Shown in pieces: positions 26,801 to 48,536 of a stretch of DNA of 64,000 nucleotides. This DNA comes from Acanthopleura granulata (taxonomy: Eukaryota > Mollusca > Polyplacophora > Chitonida > Chitonidae). The DNA lies in contig JABBOT010000008.1 in the NCBI GenBank assembly GCA_016165875.1, forward strand, positions 387,001 to 451,000, given 5' to 3'. Position numbers and translations under genes: made by a program. The stretch's first letter is position 1. Each line of letters opens with the position of its first letter. A model generated the notes under the pieces. The model ran no database searches, was not told where the DNA came from, and was given only the letters and a program-made list of their open reading frames with translations.

Positions 26801-29800
26801 GCCATAACATGGCTACATTACTGCCAGTGTGATGTCAGGCCATTAGAATTTATTCTGATTTCTTTTATGAGCGAATATTTGCGATGTATATCATCTGACC
26901 AGAAATTTTTTTATATACGAAGTTACACAGTTTGTCTGATTCTTAGTGTTCTGTTGACCTTATAAATATGTTTTCACGTTTGTTTGTTTGTTTTTTTTTT
27001 GCAAGGTAGATAATATTCCACTGGAAAAATCAAAGCTTCAACACCAAAAGTAATACTTTATGACCTTTATGTAAGGCATGTTTTTAGTGCAGTCACACTT
27101 TTTGTTTTCTGTGAAAAAGTTTATCGACGAGGTCAGCACAAGATTAATACATAAGCTTTTGTATTTTGTAACTCATTCTCCTTTTCCACTAATGATTAAC
27201 TCTTTTAACCTGTCAGGGCATTCAGTTCTGTGGAGACAGTGGAGAGTATGTATGCCCTGAGGACAGGTGAGGCTGTGCCTCAGCTCAGTGTCCAGGAGGT
27301 GATAGACTGTGCTGCGGGGAATCTAGGCTGTGACGGAGGAGACACCTGTAGTGCCCTGGCCTGGATGATCAAGGTAAAGCTGTAACCAGTCATGTGCAAA
27401 CTGTCAGCCGAGGCTGTGACGGACGGGACACCTGTTGTGCCCTGGCCTGGATGATCAAGGTAAAGCTGTAACCAGTCATATGCCAACTGTCAGCTGAGGC
27501 TGTGATGGAGGAGACACCTGTAGTGCCCTGGCCTGGATGATCAAGGTAAAGCTGTAACCAGTCATGTGCAAACTGTCAGCCTCGGCTGTGACGGAGGGGA
27601 CACCTGTAGTTCCCTAGCCTGGATGATCAAGGTAAAACTGTAGCCAGTCAGGTGTTAACTGTCAACTGAGGCTGTGACGGAGGGGGCACCTGTAGTGCCC
27701 TGGCCTGAATGATCAAGGTAAAGCTGTAACCAGTCATGTGCCAACTGTCAGCTGAGGCTGTGATGGAGGGGACACCTGTAGTGCCCTGGCCTGGATGATC
27801 AAGGTAAAGCTGTAGCCAGTCAGGTGTTAACTGTCAACTTAGGCTGTGACGGAGGGGGCACCTGTAGTGCCCTGGCCTGGATGATCAAGGTAAAGCTGTA
27901 ACCAGTCATGTGCCAACTGTCAGCTGAGGCTGTGATGGAGGGGACACCTGTAGTGCCCTGGCCTGGATGATCAAGGTAAAGCTGTAGCCAGTCATGTGCC
28001 AACTGTCAGCTGAGGCTGTGATGGAGGGGACACCTGTAGTGCCCTGGCCTGGATGATTAAGGTAAAGCTGTAGCCAGTCATGTGCCAACTGTCAGCTGAG
28101 GCTGTGATGGAGGGGACACCTGTAGTGCCCTGGCCTGGATGATTAAGGTAAAGCTGTAGCCAGTCAGGTGTTAACTGTCAACTGAGGCTGTGACGGAGGG
28201 GGCACCTCTAGTGCCATGGCCTGAATGATCAAGGTAAAGCTCATGTGCAAACTGTCAACTTAGGCTGTGACGGAGGGGACACCTGTAGTGCCCTGGGCTG
28301 GATGATCAAGGTAAAGCTGTAGCCAGTCAGGTGCAAACTGTCAACTTAGGCTGTGACGGAGGGGAAACTCTAATGCTTGTAGTATTTAACAACTGTTGAA
28401 CAACTGTCTTGAATGGCTTGATGTGAATCAGTTGGAAACATTTCCATGATCATTCGTAAAATAATTGGACAGAATGATCGGGAAAATGGTTTCTGATCTT
28501 AATTTTGCAGGAATTAGGTTTTGCGCCTGAATACAACTAGGCATTGATGTTTTTAGAATACAAAAAGAAAATTGTGTGAAGATAAAGACTATCAGAATTC
28601 ATATATTTTATTTTTGCTTTAAAGGGGCTTCCTGTAATGGGATTATTTCATTCAAGCAATATGACTTTTGCCACTCTATGAACCAAGAACTGTGATAGTG
28701 TTAGGAATAGACCTATACAACTTGTGACATCAGAGTTTTATGGTCAGATTGAAAACATAAAGTATGTTTGTTAGATTTATGGACTGAGACCTGACTGTTA
28801 AGTAAAGGTGTTTAATTTGCCATCATTTTTTCAAGCAGACTTGTAGTTGTAGCCTGTGACTGTGCAGATTTCAATACATCGGAACGCCCCAATTGAATGG
28901 TCATAGTGTATTGTAGTGCCTTCCAATGTCACAACGATGCAGTAATTTATTACCAGTCATTTTTACCACCATGAATGGTAAAACGACTAGATGGCGTAGG
29001 ACAAATTATTGTGCCTTACCATTCTACAAGACTCCACTGTTTGCGTTTGCAGAGTGCCACACCCCTCGTTCCAGAGACTGAGTATCCACTGACAGACAAG
29101 TCACAGTTCTGTAAAATCATTGTGAATGGGACAGCAGGCGTGATTGTCAAGGGCTACACATGCTTCACAGAGTGAGTGATTTTTGTGTGGATTTAAACTG
29201 TTCATAGGCTCTCCACTAAACTTGTGAGGATCAGTTGTTTACATCATATCTGCTCTCACATCTGTATCATATAACAACCTCTGGAATAAAAGCTATTTTC
29301 TTGTGTGTGAAAACAAAGAGGACCATTTGTTCAAAGCTGCTTTAAGCTTGAGCCTAGTGTTATAGTCTAAACTAAGGTAATGGTGTCAAGTCATCACAGA
29401 AATAAAACATTTGAGAGTTATTAGTGAATAAACCTAATTTTGATACATTGTATTAATTGGTGTATGTGCTTTGAAACATGCAGTCAGTACTGCTGGCACG
29501 GGTCTGTCAAGGTACAGCAATGAAGGTGTCAAAGTACATTGTAAAACTCCAATCAAATCAAAGAATCCACTGTACCAGCGCTAAGTTAACCAGCATTCTG
29601 CTGTACCCACACCACAGTCCAGAGAACCGGCCCCAAAATAACCAGATTGGCTTAGCCTTTTCTCATCAAGGAGTAGGAGGTGTCTGAGTGGTTAAGGTGC
29701 TTGTCTTTCAATTGCTAGAACTTACAAAGTGCAGATTCAGAGCCAGCCTAGTTAAGGAATTTGTAGATTTCCTAGCTTGAGCCAAGTGTTATAGCCTTAA

Positions 29801-31432
29801 CTAAGGTAATTTAGGCAGTTGGATATATGCTGAATGTATGAGTACATCTGAAAGTTACAAGTGAATACACCTATTGTTGTGTATATGTTTCAGCCTCTAT
29901 AATAATGAAGCGAAGATGCTGTTGTTGCTAGCCAATGTAGGACCAGTCACAGTGTCTGTTGACGCCACCACATGGAATGACTACCAAGGGGGGATAATTC
30001 AGTATCACTGTCGAGGTGCCTCCAACAATCATGCTGTCCAGATAGTGGGCTATGACTTGACAGGTAATAAGTGAAGACATGATCAAATTTAGACATTCTG
30101 AAATTTATTTGTCCCCATCATTTTACCACTTTACTTGTAGAAGTAATGAACCAATGGGATATCAATGCCATATGAGCTAAACTCAAAGAAATAGAAAATT
30201 AAATAAAATAGATTTAATGATGAAGAAATTGGATGTTAAATTATCTAATGTCAGTAAAATAACCTAAATAGATATTTGAGTGTTAGCTCCAAGAGCATAA
30301 TCACAACAAACAGCAAAAGAATCTGTCAGCTGAACATCTTGCCTGATATTATAATAATCTGCTACATGTCATTCCAAACATCCCATGTCACTGTACTGTA
30401 ACAATTATATTTTTGAGGCGGTTGTTGGGTAGCTATATAGGTTAATGGTTTCATTCCGACAGGAACTCAGTTGTTGTCCTACATTTATTAACAGTCACCA
30501 GTATAAAATGTGCTTGTTTTAATATTCTAGGTGAAATTCCGTTCTATATTGTTCGCAATTCATGGGGCACAGATTTTGGCAATGCAGGCTACTTATATGT
30601 GAAATATGGAGGAAATGTTTGTGGTGAGTTACTTGCAGTGCAGTCATGTATGATTTGACCCACCTGACTGAAGTACAGTCTACTTATTTGATAGGTGTTT
30701 TACGTCGTATTCAAGAATATTTCCGTGTATGACCAGAGAGGATACCAGTGTGAGCTGGGCTTGAAATCACAGCAATCAAATTGGTGAGAGGCTACTGGGT
30801 CATTACACTACCTGAGTTTGATAACCCCCATGGCCACGGAGATCCCCAAACTACATTGTAAGATGAAGTAACTAGACCTCTGGAAACAACCACTCTAAGC
30901 ATGCCCGATGATTCCTCTTTTGTAGAAACTTTTGTACCAATCATAATCTCTTTCGATACACAAATGAGTGAGGAAGGTATTGAACCAGACACAGCCAGCT
31001 TTGGTTCATAGGGTATGCCATGGCATGCCATCACTCAGTGTCCGTATACGTTGAGTCAGACAGAAGATGCAGCTATTTTTGGCTCTAGGCAGAGTGTTTC
31101 CAGTCAGAGGGGTCGGCCTTTTTGTTCAAAACAGTGTAAAAACTGAATCCTTGTAAAAAGAAGCCATGTTCATGTTCTTAACACATAGATTCAGTGAGAA
31201 TAGTATTTACAGTTATGTCTGACTAAACTTTCAGTGCCATTTGAAGAACTATCCTGTGACCATCTTGCATACAGATACTTTAGTAACTGGCTGAAAGGTG
31301 TATTTATTTTATAATCATTAAATCAATAAATCTTAGTCATGCATACTTTAATACAGAAATTTTTGTTGTCTTCAAATGCATGTTTTTGTTTGAGTAGGAA
31401 TCAGCCGGGAAGTGTCAACAGTGACAGTGTGA
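23849..31432 (+). CDS. CTSO: Cathepsin O, papain-family (C1A) cysteine protease, complete
   Basis: Lysosomal/secreted endopeptidase. Exons: 23849-24064, 24447-24549, 25363-25477, 26631-26687, 27217-27373, 29053-29171, 29894-30063, 30531-30623, 31398-31432 (TGA), totalling 354 residues (human about 321). Layout: hydrophobic signal segment at residues 1-25; an I29-type propeptide with ERFNIN-like helix and YGITKFSDLT; mature domain from about DLPKKVDWRDK. The catalytic centre NQLQCGACW supplies the oxyanion Gln and nucleophilic Cys, His is in SNNHAVQIVGY and Asn in RNSWG. Assignment to cathepsin O over L or B rests on QEVIDC...GCDGGDTCSAL, YQGGIIQYHC and the short C-terminus GISREVSTVTV, which parallels human GIADSVSSIFV. 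An acceptor at 23840 directly precedes the first exon, so an untranslated exon probably lies upstream. Confidence 0.94.
24649..24880 (+). mobile_element. SINE family A, full length
   Basis: tRNA-like head (CCATGGCCTAGTAGTTAGTG), middle CACCAATGCTGTAGCTGGGAG, body CTACCAGTAACCTTGGGATGG, tail TCTTGAGCAC...AACACCAATCAGATAAATAAA. It lies in the CTSO intron after exon 24447-24549. Confidence 0.8.
25010..25182 (+). mobile_element. SINE family A, 5'-truncated
   Basis: Begins within the body (TGTGGGAAGGTCTGCCAGCA), continues through GTTTCCTCCCACTGTAACAC and ends AACACCAATCAAATATATAA. It is in the same CTSO intron as the copy at 24649. Confidence 0.75.
25681..26200 (+). repeat. 37-bp minisatellite, about 14 copies
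   Basis: Tandem array of a 37-bp unit around TCCTGATGATAGACTGGCCA, spaced exactly 37 bases, differing mainly at GGTG/GGAG and GGCC/GCCC positions. It lies in the CTSO intron between exons 25363-25477 and 26631-26687. The antisense strand has no stop in any frame across the array, which makes long but meaningless repetitive open frames. Confidence 0.95.
26225..26530 (+). mobile_element. SINE family B, diverged
   Basis: Contains CTGGGGTTCAAGCC (B-box-like), ACCTGAGACTTTAAAATTGG, then CAGACCAGTGTCAGTTAATA and a GTGTCTACAGCATGATGTTCC stretch matching the family B body at 3960-4015. It immediately follows the 37-bp array. Confidence 0.6.
27325..28370 (+). repeat. 86-bp minisatellite amplifying a CTSO exon/intron junction
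   Basis: The first unit is the last 49 bases of CTSO exon 27217-27373 plus the first bases of its intron. It then repeats every 86 bases (starts 27325, 27411, 27497, 27583, 27669, 27755, 27841, 27927, 28013, 28099, 28185), with 28262 after a 9-base deletion and a partial unit at 28348. Each of the 12 full units keeps the exon-derived GGCCTGGATGATCAAG-like end (G/A or C/T variants) and the donor GTAAAG. Only the first donor gives an open product; read-through reaches TAA or TAG within five codons. Confidence 0.95.
29488..29815 (+). mobile_element. tRNA-Ser/Leu-like SINE region, family C
   Basis: A 170-bp segment (CACCACAGTCCAGAG...TAACCAGATTGGC...CTCATCAAGGAG) followed by a tRNA-like head GGTGTCTGAGTGGTTAAGGTG and a short tail with AGCTTGAGCCAAGTGTTATAG. 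A homologous segment is at 34560-34745, and a related tail lies just upstream at 29343-29385. It is in the CTSO intron before exon 29894-30063. Confidence 0.55.
30684..30850 (-). mobile_element. SINE family A, reversed
   Basis: Plus strand shows TTATTTGATAGGTGTTTTACGTCG and TCAAGAATATTTCCG, the reverse of the family tail, then TTGGTGAGAGGCTACTGGGTC, the reverse of the ACCCAGGAGCCTCTCACCAA-type head. The middle is deleted. It is in the last CTSO intron. Confidence 0.7.
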
Positions 31433-31549
31433 CAGCAGCAAGCCAGGGACGGCAGATTAAGTGCCTTAGTGTGATGTTCATGAATCAGATAAATAAATAT
31501 ATAAATTAATGTGGTGTTATGAGTACAAATGAAAATCGAAGGTAACTGA

Positions 31550-31555
31550 AATAAA
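31550..31555 (+). terminator. Probable CTSO polyadenylation signal
   Basis: AATAAA 118 bases after the CTSO stop. Other AT-rich near matches at 31484-31505 belong to an AATAAATA run and could also serve. Confidence 0.5.
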
Positions 31556-32439
31556 CATGTTCTCCAGTGATTGTGCCATTACAGTACACTGTCGAAGACA
31601 CTTGATTTGGCAGGGTTTTTTCTTTATATTTATATGACATGGTGCTAAACAAATATATATAAACATTTTATGCAGAAGGTGATTATTTTGTTCATGAAGT
31701 AAAGAAATGTTGAAAACCTCTGTGTTCCCCTTTATAGAAGCAGGTTGATCACAGTTCTAAGCTGTCAGATCCCCCTACCTCTTTTTCACCCACCTAAAGA
31801 TTTTCATCTGTAAGACATCATCTTTGTTAGTGTAAATTTTTGTTGCCATGTTGGTGTATTACTATTCACTGTTGATTTTATTTCTATGCTCAGTTATCTC
31901 TGCAGCCAGATTCTGGCCCTGAAATCCCATTCCAATTTTGTGCCAATGAATTTACCAAAAACTGGCTTTACAGGGTGCATGTGTAGAATGAGAGTATGAG
32001 ATTCACGAGGAGGTGAAGATGAAGATAAAGTAGAAAGAGTGGGAGTATAATGTGGTTTGGAAGAATTATACAGTCAGGTCAATCTAATTTATGAATGCGT
32101 GGTTCATTAATTATGTGATGATATGTCTGTTATGTAAATTAACAGAAAAGTGGCTCAGGTAACACATTCCAGATGAACTTTGTAAAATCATCAGATTGGT
32201 TCTGTTTAGAGAACATCAGTCAAAGAAAATGTAAATAATTCTATAACTGTTCTAAAATAATGCAACATGTTTTCAGAAAATTTCAACACTATTATTAAAG
32301 TGTAGAGAAAATAAACACAGTTTTCACTTGTTAACATTTTGAATTGTTATTAAAAGGAGATTCAGCTCCATTTATAGGAGTGCCTTTTGATATCTCTGGA
32401 AAATGTTGGTTCATAAATGCTTTGTTATACACTTAAATA

Positions 32440-32570
32440 AATTTGCATAGGGTCATGGGTTTCCCCAGGATTCTTCCCAGTTTCCTTACACCATAATGCG
32501 CGCCGCCATCGTATGAGTAAAATATTCTTGAGTACGGAATGAAACACCAATCAAATAAGTAAAATAAATT
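32440..32570 (+). mobile_element. SINE family A, 3' fragment
   Basis: GGGTCATGGGTTTCCCCAGG, CACCATAATGCGCGCCGCC, then TTCTTGAGTACGG and AACACCAATCAAATAAGTAA. No head is present. Confidence 0.75.
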
Positions 32571-32649
32571 CAAATTAATTTGATGTGGTGAATTCAATTG
32601 GTTGTACACACTTTTTATACACGGGCCAGCATAATGGTGTGGCAACTTT

Positions 32650-33880
32650 GTCTGTCTGTCCATACGTATTCGTGTAAGGGCTATATCTCAAAGTGTTTTC
32701 CATGTGCAGTTTTAATTTTGGTTGTTACATAGATACAGGTGTAAGATGTGTTAAATTTGTCCATTTCTGTGGTTGGCTTGGTAACCAAATCTCTGTTTCC
32801 CCTGTATATACTCTATATGTAACTTCATGTCCAGACTATATGTCAGATAGTTTATGATGTGCATGTTTAATTTTTTGTGGATACATAGAGAGAGATGTGA
32901 TGCTGTGTCGCGACTTAAAGTTGATCATTTCTATGGTTGCCAAGGTAATTAGATCATCATTTTTATATGTATATATATATGTATTTTCTATTTTATTTAT
33001 ATGTATATATACTATATAAATATGTGACTTCTGTCCAGACTGCAACTACAATTGTTTTCCAAAGTCAATTTCGATTCTTCATGGTTACTTAGATATAGAA
33101 GAGGTGATGTGTCGCTACTCACACTCACACCATTTTCACAGTTGCCATGGTAACCAAACTGCCATTAGCAGTAGGCACACATATACTATATGAATACATA
33201 TGATTTTATGTCTGGTCTTTGACTCCAATTGCTTTCTATGTGCAGTTTTATTCTTTGATGGATGCATGGGTGCAGATGTGCTCATGTATTGCAACTCACT
33301 TTTGGCTATTTCTGTGGTTCAGTTTTCACTGTTTCCATGGTAGCCAGATTGCTTGGAGAAGGAGTTTATATAAGTTTTCTGAACTTGTTTCCCAATCCCT
33401 TGTTTTCTGAGAACAATAAATAAGTTTAAACCAACCAGATTGCCTTTATCCTTACATGTACTTTATGAACAGGTAAAATAACTCTGTTGTTTTGCATATA
33501 GAGTTTTGGTGGATGAATAGATACAGGTGTAACAATGAGTTGCAGCTCACATTTGTTCCATTGCTGTGATAGCCATGGTGAGACTAGAGCACCACTTTCC
33601 CATATGACTTCATGGTATTGATGTGCCCTGGCCACTACAGCTCCAATTGTTTTCCATATTTGATTGTAATTCTTGATGACAACTTGTTGTGACTTGCCCT
33701 TGTTTACTTTCACTGTTGTTATGGTAACCAGATTGCCATTATCACACATAAAGTACTTTATGAATGGATATGATTTCATGTCAGGGCTACAACTCCAGCT
33801 TTTTATGTATAGTTTTAGTTTTTGATTGATACATAGATATGTAGATGCTGATGCGTCGCGACTCGTGCAGTTTCGCAGTT
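32650..33880 (+). repeat. Old diverged tandem array, units of about 145-225 bp
   Basis: Six or seven degenerate units share three landmarks in order: CTCCAATTGTTTTCCATATT-like, GGATACATAGATACAGGTG-like, and GGTTGCCATGGTAACCA-like followed by GATTGCCATTA. Landmark one recurs near 32690, 32833, 33038, 33217, 33640 and 33790. The GCCATGGTAACC core is itself palindromic. The units differ enough that the array must be old. Confidence 0.65.
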
Positions 33881-34559
33881 TCATTTTTTGGTGAACACAT
33901 AGATACAGAGGTGACACACAGAGGGGATCTTGGCCATTTGTGTATTTACTTCCATGGCTGCTATGATAATTAGTGCCCCCCCCCCCAAACCTTGTAAAAG
34001 GATGAGAACTGTAATTCACGCGTACACATATTTTTGAAACCATTTCGTTCCAAACTCTCGGTTTTATGTGTACTTTTCATCAAAACCCATGAAGTACATT
34101 CCCTCACAGTTCATGTTCAACGCATTGCTGCTGGTATTGGTTTATACGCTTCAAACGATTGTATTGTTTCAGGTATGTATTGTGTTCACCCGAACTCTTG
34201 TTTTACAAGATGTGCTTTAAGTATTTATACAAGTGTATATATGAATATAAGGTTCATTGATTAAAAATATTTCTTGGAAATAAGTGATCTTTTGTGGATA
34301 ATCTTCACTACTAGATATACCCACGGTTGTTAAAATGCACTGATTTGCCACAATGTCCAGTAAGTGACAGTGTCAAGGGATGGTCATCCTGATCTTATAG
34401 CGTCGAAATTCCCATGTGGATTTTTCCCATTCAGTATCATTAGCCAGCCTGTATCATATATATGCATGCAATACAAAAGTGAAAGACACATGAGATGTAT
34501 AGTCGTGATATCAATACCAAAATAATTTTGATATTGATGTTAAGTCCTTTGCAACTGTT

Positions 34560-34745
34560 TGATCAGTCCTGCTGGCAAGGCTCATTGTACATCATTGTAC
34601 ATTGTACATTGTAGGCAACAGTAAAATCAAAGAATACATTGTATCCATGCCACAGTCCAGAGTACAGGTTCCAAAAAAGCTAGACTGGCTCAGCCTTTCC
34701 TCATCAAGGAGGGGGCCGTGGCCAAGTGTTTAAAGGTGTCCCGAT
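34560..34745 (+). mobile_element. SINE family C fragment
   Basis: Shares GCCACAGTCCAGAGTACAGG, CTGGCTCAGCCTTTCCTCAT and the tRNA-like GTGGCCAAGTGTTTAAAGGTG with 29488-29720. It contains a small internal ATTGTAC iteration near 34585-34612. Confidence 0.55.
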
Positions 34746-35992
34746 TCTATTTCTCATTTGACTTAACTGAATAATATATCTCATATAACAAAAACGATGG
34801 AAACAAAAAAAATGCATCTGTTGAATATTTTTACTTGTAGAAAATAGAAATATATTTAACTCCAAAATTTCTGAGAAGAGAAATCGCAGATCTCTTGTTT
34901 GCTCTTGAATGGAGCTAGTGTGTCAAATATACGTGATGTATTTGTGGCAATTCCAGTTTCTGAACACTAGCTTAAGTCTGATCATAACACATCTCCTCAG
35001 AATGGCTAGAGCACAATTTAGAGCACTTGCTCAGTGCGAAATGGTCATGCCGCATCCGTTTTCGTCACGTGGAGGGGTCCGATGGGAAGACATGAAAGCT
35101 AACCTCATAATTTGGTGAGTGATTAGCACAGTTCATTGCTGCACAAAACGGCACATCACCAGTATGATGTCATACGTTACTGGGACATCAATGGCAGATA
35201 ATCATGTAGAGAATATCAAGCCTCACAAAACTCAGCTTATTGATCTCAAAAAGAAAAATTTTTTTTAAACACCTGGAACCCTGGTTTCCTACACCAGTTA
35301 AACTGACTTCCATAATGTTAGTGAAGAATTCTTGAGCATGGCATTAGACAACAATGAAAGAAATAATTTTTTCTCTTCAGCCTGAAAAATGTGATTCTAG
35401 TCTGATACCTAATTTGTATTTACAAAATAAAACAAAAAAATTATTTCTTTGTATAACACATTAATGTTTTATTTCACTTTTATAAAGTCAGCAAAGATAT
35501 TCTGAGCACTTGATATGTCATGGTAATACTTGTAAAATGATAATTCAAATGTTTCTACTTGATAAATGTATCTTAAAAAGTAAAAACAGCTATCAAAATA
35601 TGTTCAAAAGAGTAGTGGTACGGGGATGTCAGAGGTGACGTAATGTTACAGGAACATTGTACTGTCCTTTACATACATGTATAACTGAGATTAAAAACAT
35701 CAAAGAAACAGTTTGAATGAATGGAAAAAGTTATGAAATCTGTGAGACGGGCGTGCACTGGACAGACTACATGCACAGACTGGGCAAATGACAAGATTCA
35801 CCTCCATATATCATTTCTCATTCAACTATAAGAGCTGGTTGGAGTAGCACAGCTTCATGTAGGCCGAATGTATTTATAACGTGCTTCTTGCTTTATGCAT
35901 ACAAAGATTCAGCGTTACATCAATGGTTTCTAAATATCAAACATTCTCAAATTCTGTTCCATATTTTCCTAAAATGATGAAAAGCTTATGAT

Positions 35993-35998
35993 TTTATT
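35993..35998 (-). terminator. Possible TDO2 polyadenylation signal
   Basis: Minus-strand AATAAA about 710 bases after the TDO2 stop; a second overlaps at 35998-36003 and a third lies at 35468-35473. The choice among them cannot be made from sequence alone. Confidence 0.35.
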
Positions 35999-36086
35999 TT
36001 ATTGCCCTGAATATAAAAATGTAGCAGTGAGGTCAAATGAATGTGAAATGAATGCCATTAACAATGTTTGGGTACAATATATACAT

Positions 36087-36156
36087 ATTCAAGTAACTGT
36101 CTACCCACATTCAAGTAACTGACTACCAACATTCAAGTAACTGACTACCAACATTC
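36087..36156 (+). repeat. 22-bp tandem repeat, about 3 copies
   Basis: ATTCAAGTAACTGACTACCA-type unit starts at 36087, 36109 and 36131, with a partial at 36153. It is in the predicted TDO2 3' UTR. Confidence 0.8.
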
Positions 36157-36705
36157 ATGTGTACAGACTGGTACACCATAAACCCCAGGGAACACAAATT
36201 ATAAACAAAACCTTTAATAAAACCTAAATATTGAAATCCAACAAAAAAAAAGGAAAAGAAATGCATGGGTCAAGTTGTTGCTGGACTTAAAACTTGCACA
36301 ACGAAAAATGTTCACGTGCTAAAATGTAACACTTGTGCATTAAAAACTGAAAAAGTATAACATATATAAACCTGATGAATTATAATATTGGTCAGGACGC
36401 CTTTAAGCTAATGAAATCAAAATGTCCTATTTATGACTCGAAAAATATGAAACAATATTGAAAAAACTATATGTCTGCATATGACTGAAGTATAATACCT
36501 TCAAAATAGCCTAAATGAACACCTAAGTTGTAAGCTACCCTAATGAACAGGTCTATTCTACATATACTACATGTAGATACAAAAACATCATCAAAAATTG
36601 CCTTGCTTCTGGAAAAAAAAAGAAAGATTCAAATACTCAGTTACATATCCTCCAAATCTCCAGCACCTGCAAGAATGAGCGAACATGAACAACTAGAATT
36701 TAAAT

Positions 36706-47801
<11,096 letters not shown>

Positions 47802-48536
47802 GGTAACCTTGAGATTTTTACACCTACCTATAGATACATATGTATAAAACTGAGCACTTCATTACATAATCCAGCTCAGTGGCCCTGCTGTACACCACAG
47901 AGTCTGGATAAGCTGACAAGTGGTTGTATCTAGGTCATAAAGTGAACCACTCAAAATGTTTTCACTGGAATGTGTGTTCTGTACCATACACCATCTGTCC
48001 ACCCACAGTGTTACTAGATCTTTACACTGGTAAATGTAACTGATCTAATACTTCTAATACTAATTCTGTAAATGTGAAAAAAAAAAAATTATCTGAAATC
48101 TGGTACCTTCAGTCGTTAAAGTATCAAATTTAACAAACACATGGTAAATTTTGCCTGAGTAGACATCATGGTCATTGGGACGTGTACCCACAAAACAGAA
48201 AAACGAAACTTCTCCATGCATGTATAGCTACAACATGTTTACACTGCTGGTAAATGTTTCAGCCTCCTCAACTGTCTAAATCACAAATGTTCTCATCAAA
48301 GACATACCATACAAACGTTCAGTAAAGAAACTATGTCACCTGACCTGATTTCATCAAAACCTGAAGTTAACGGGTTCACTTAATCTAGCCAAGGTCAAGT
48401 CACCCTTTTTCATACCAGGGCTACCTACTAAGAACAAACATCCTGCTTTTGTGCATAAAAGTTGGAATTCATAACCACTATATACTTACATGTATATAAA
48501 GTATACAATGTTGTCTGATTGCCTTAAATTACCTAA

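Larger units (their letters stand above)
31556..35460. other. Intergenic region between convergent CTSO and TDO2, no gene seen
   Basis: No open frame here resembles a known protein. The region holds a SINE family A tail (32440-32570), an old ~200-bp tandem array (32650-33880), a family C fragment (34560-34745) and AT-rich unique sequence. The short open frame at 34909-35118 is not recognisable. Confidence 0.6.

Noticed and set aside
34909..35118. 69-codon open frame with hydrophobic start
   Set aside because: Could suggest a small membrane protein, but there is no family resemblance, no splice partner and it lies in repeat-rich intergenic DNA.
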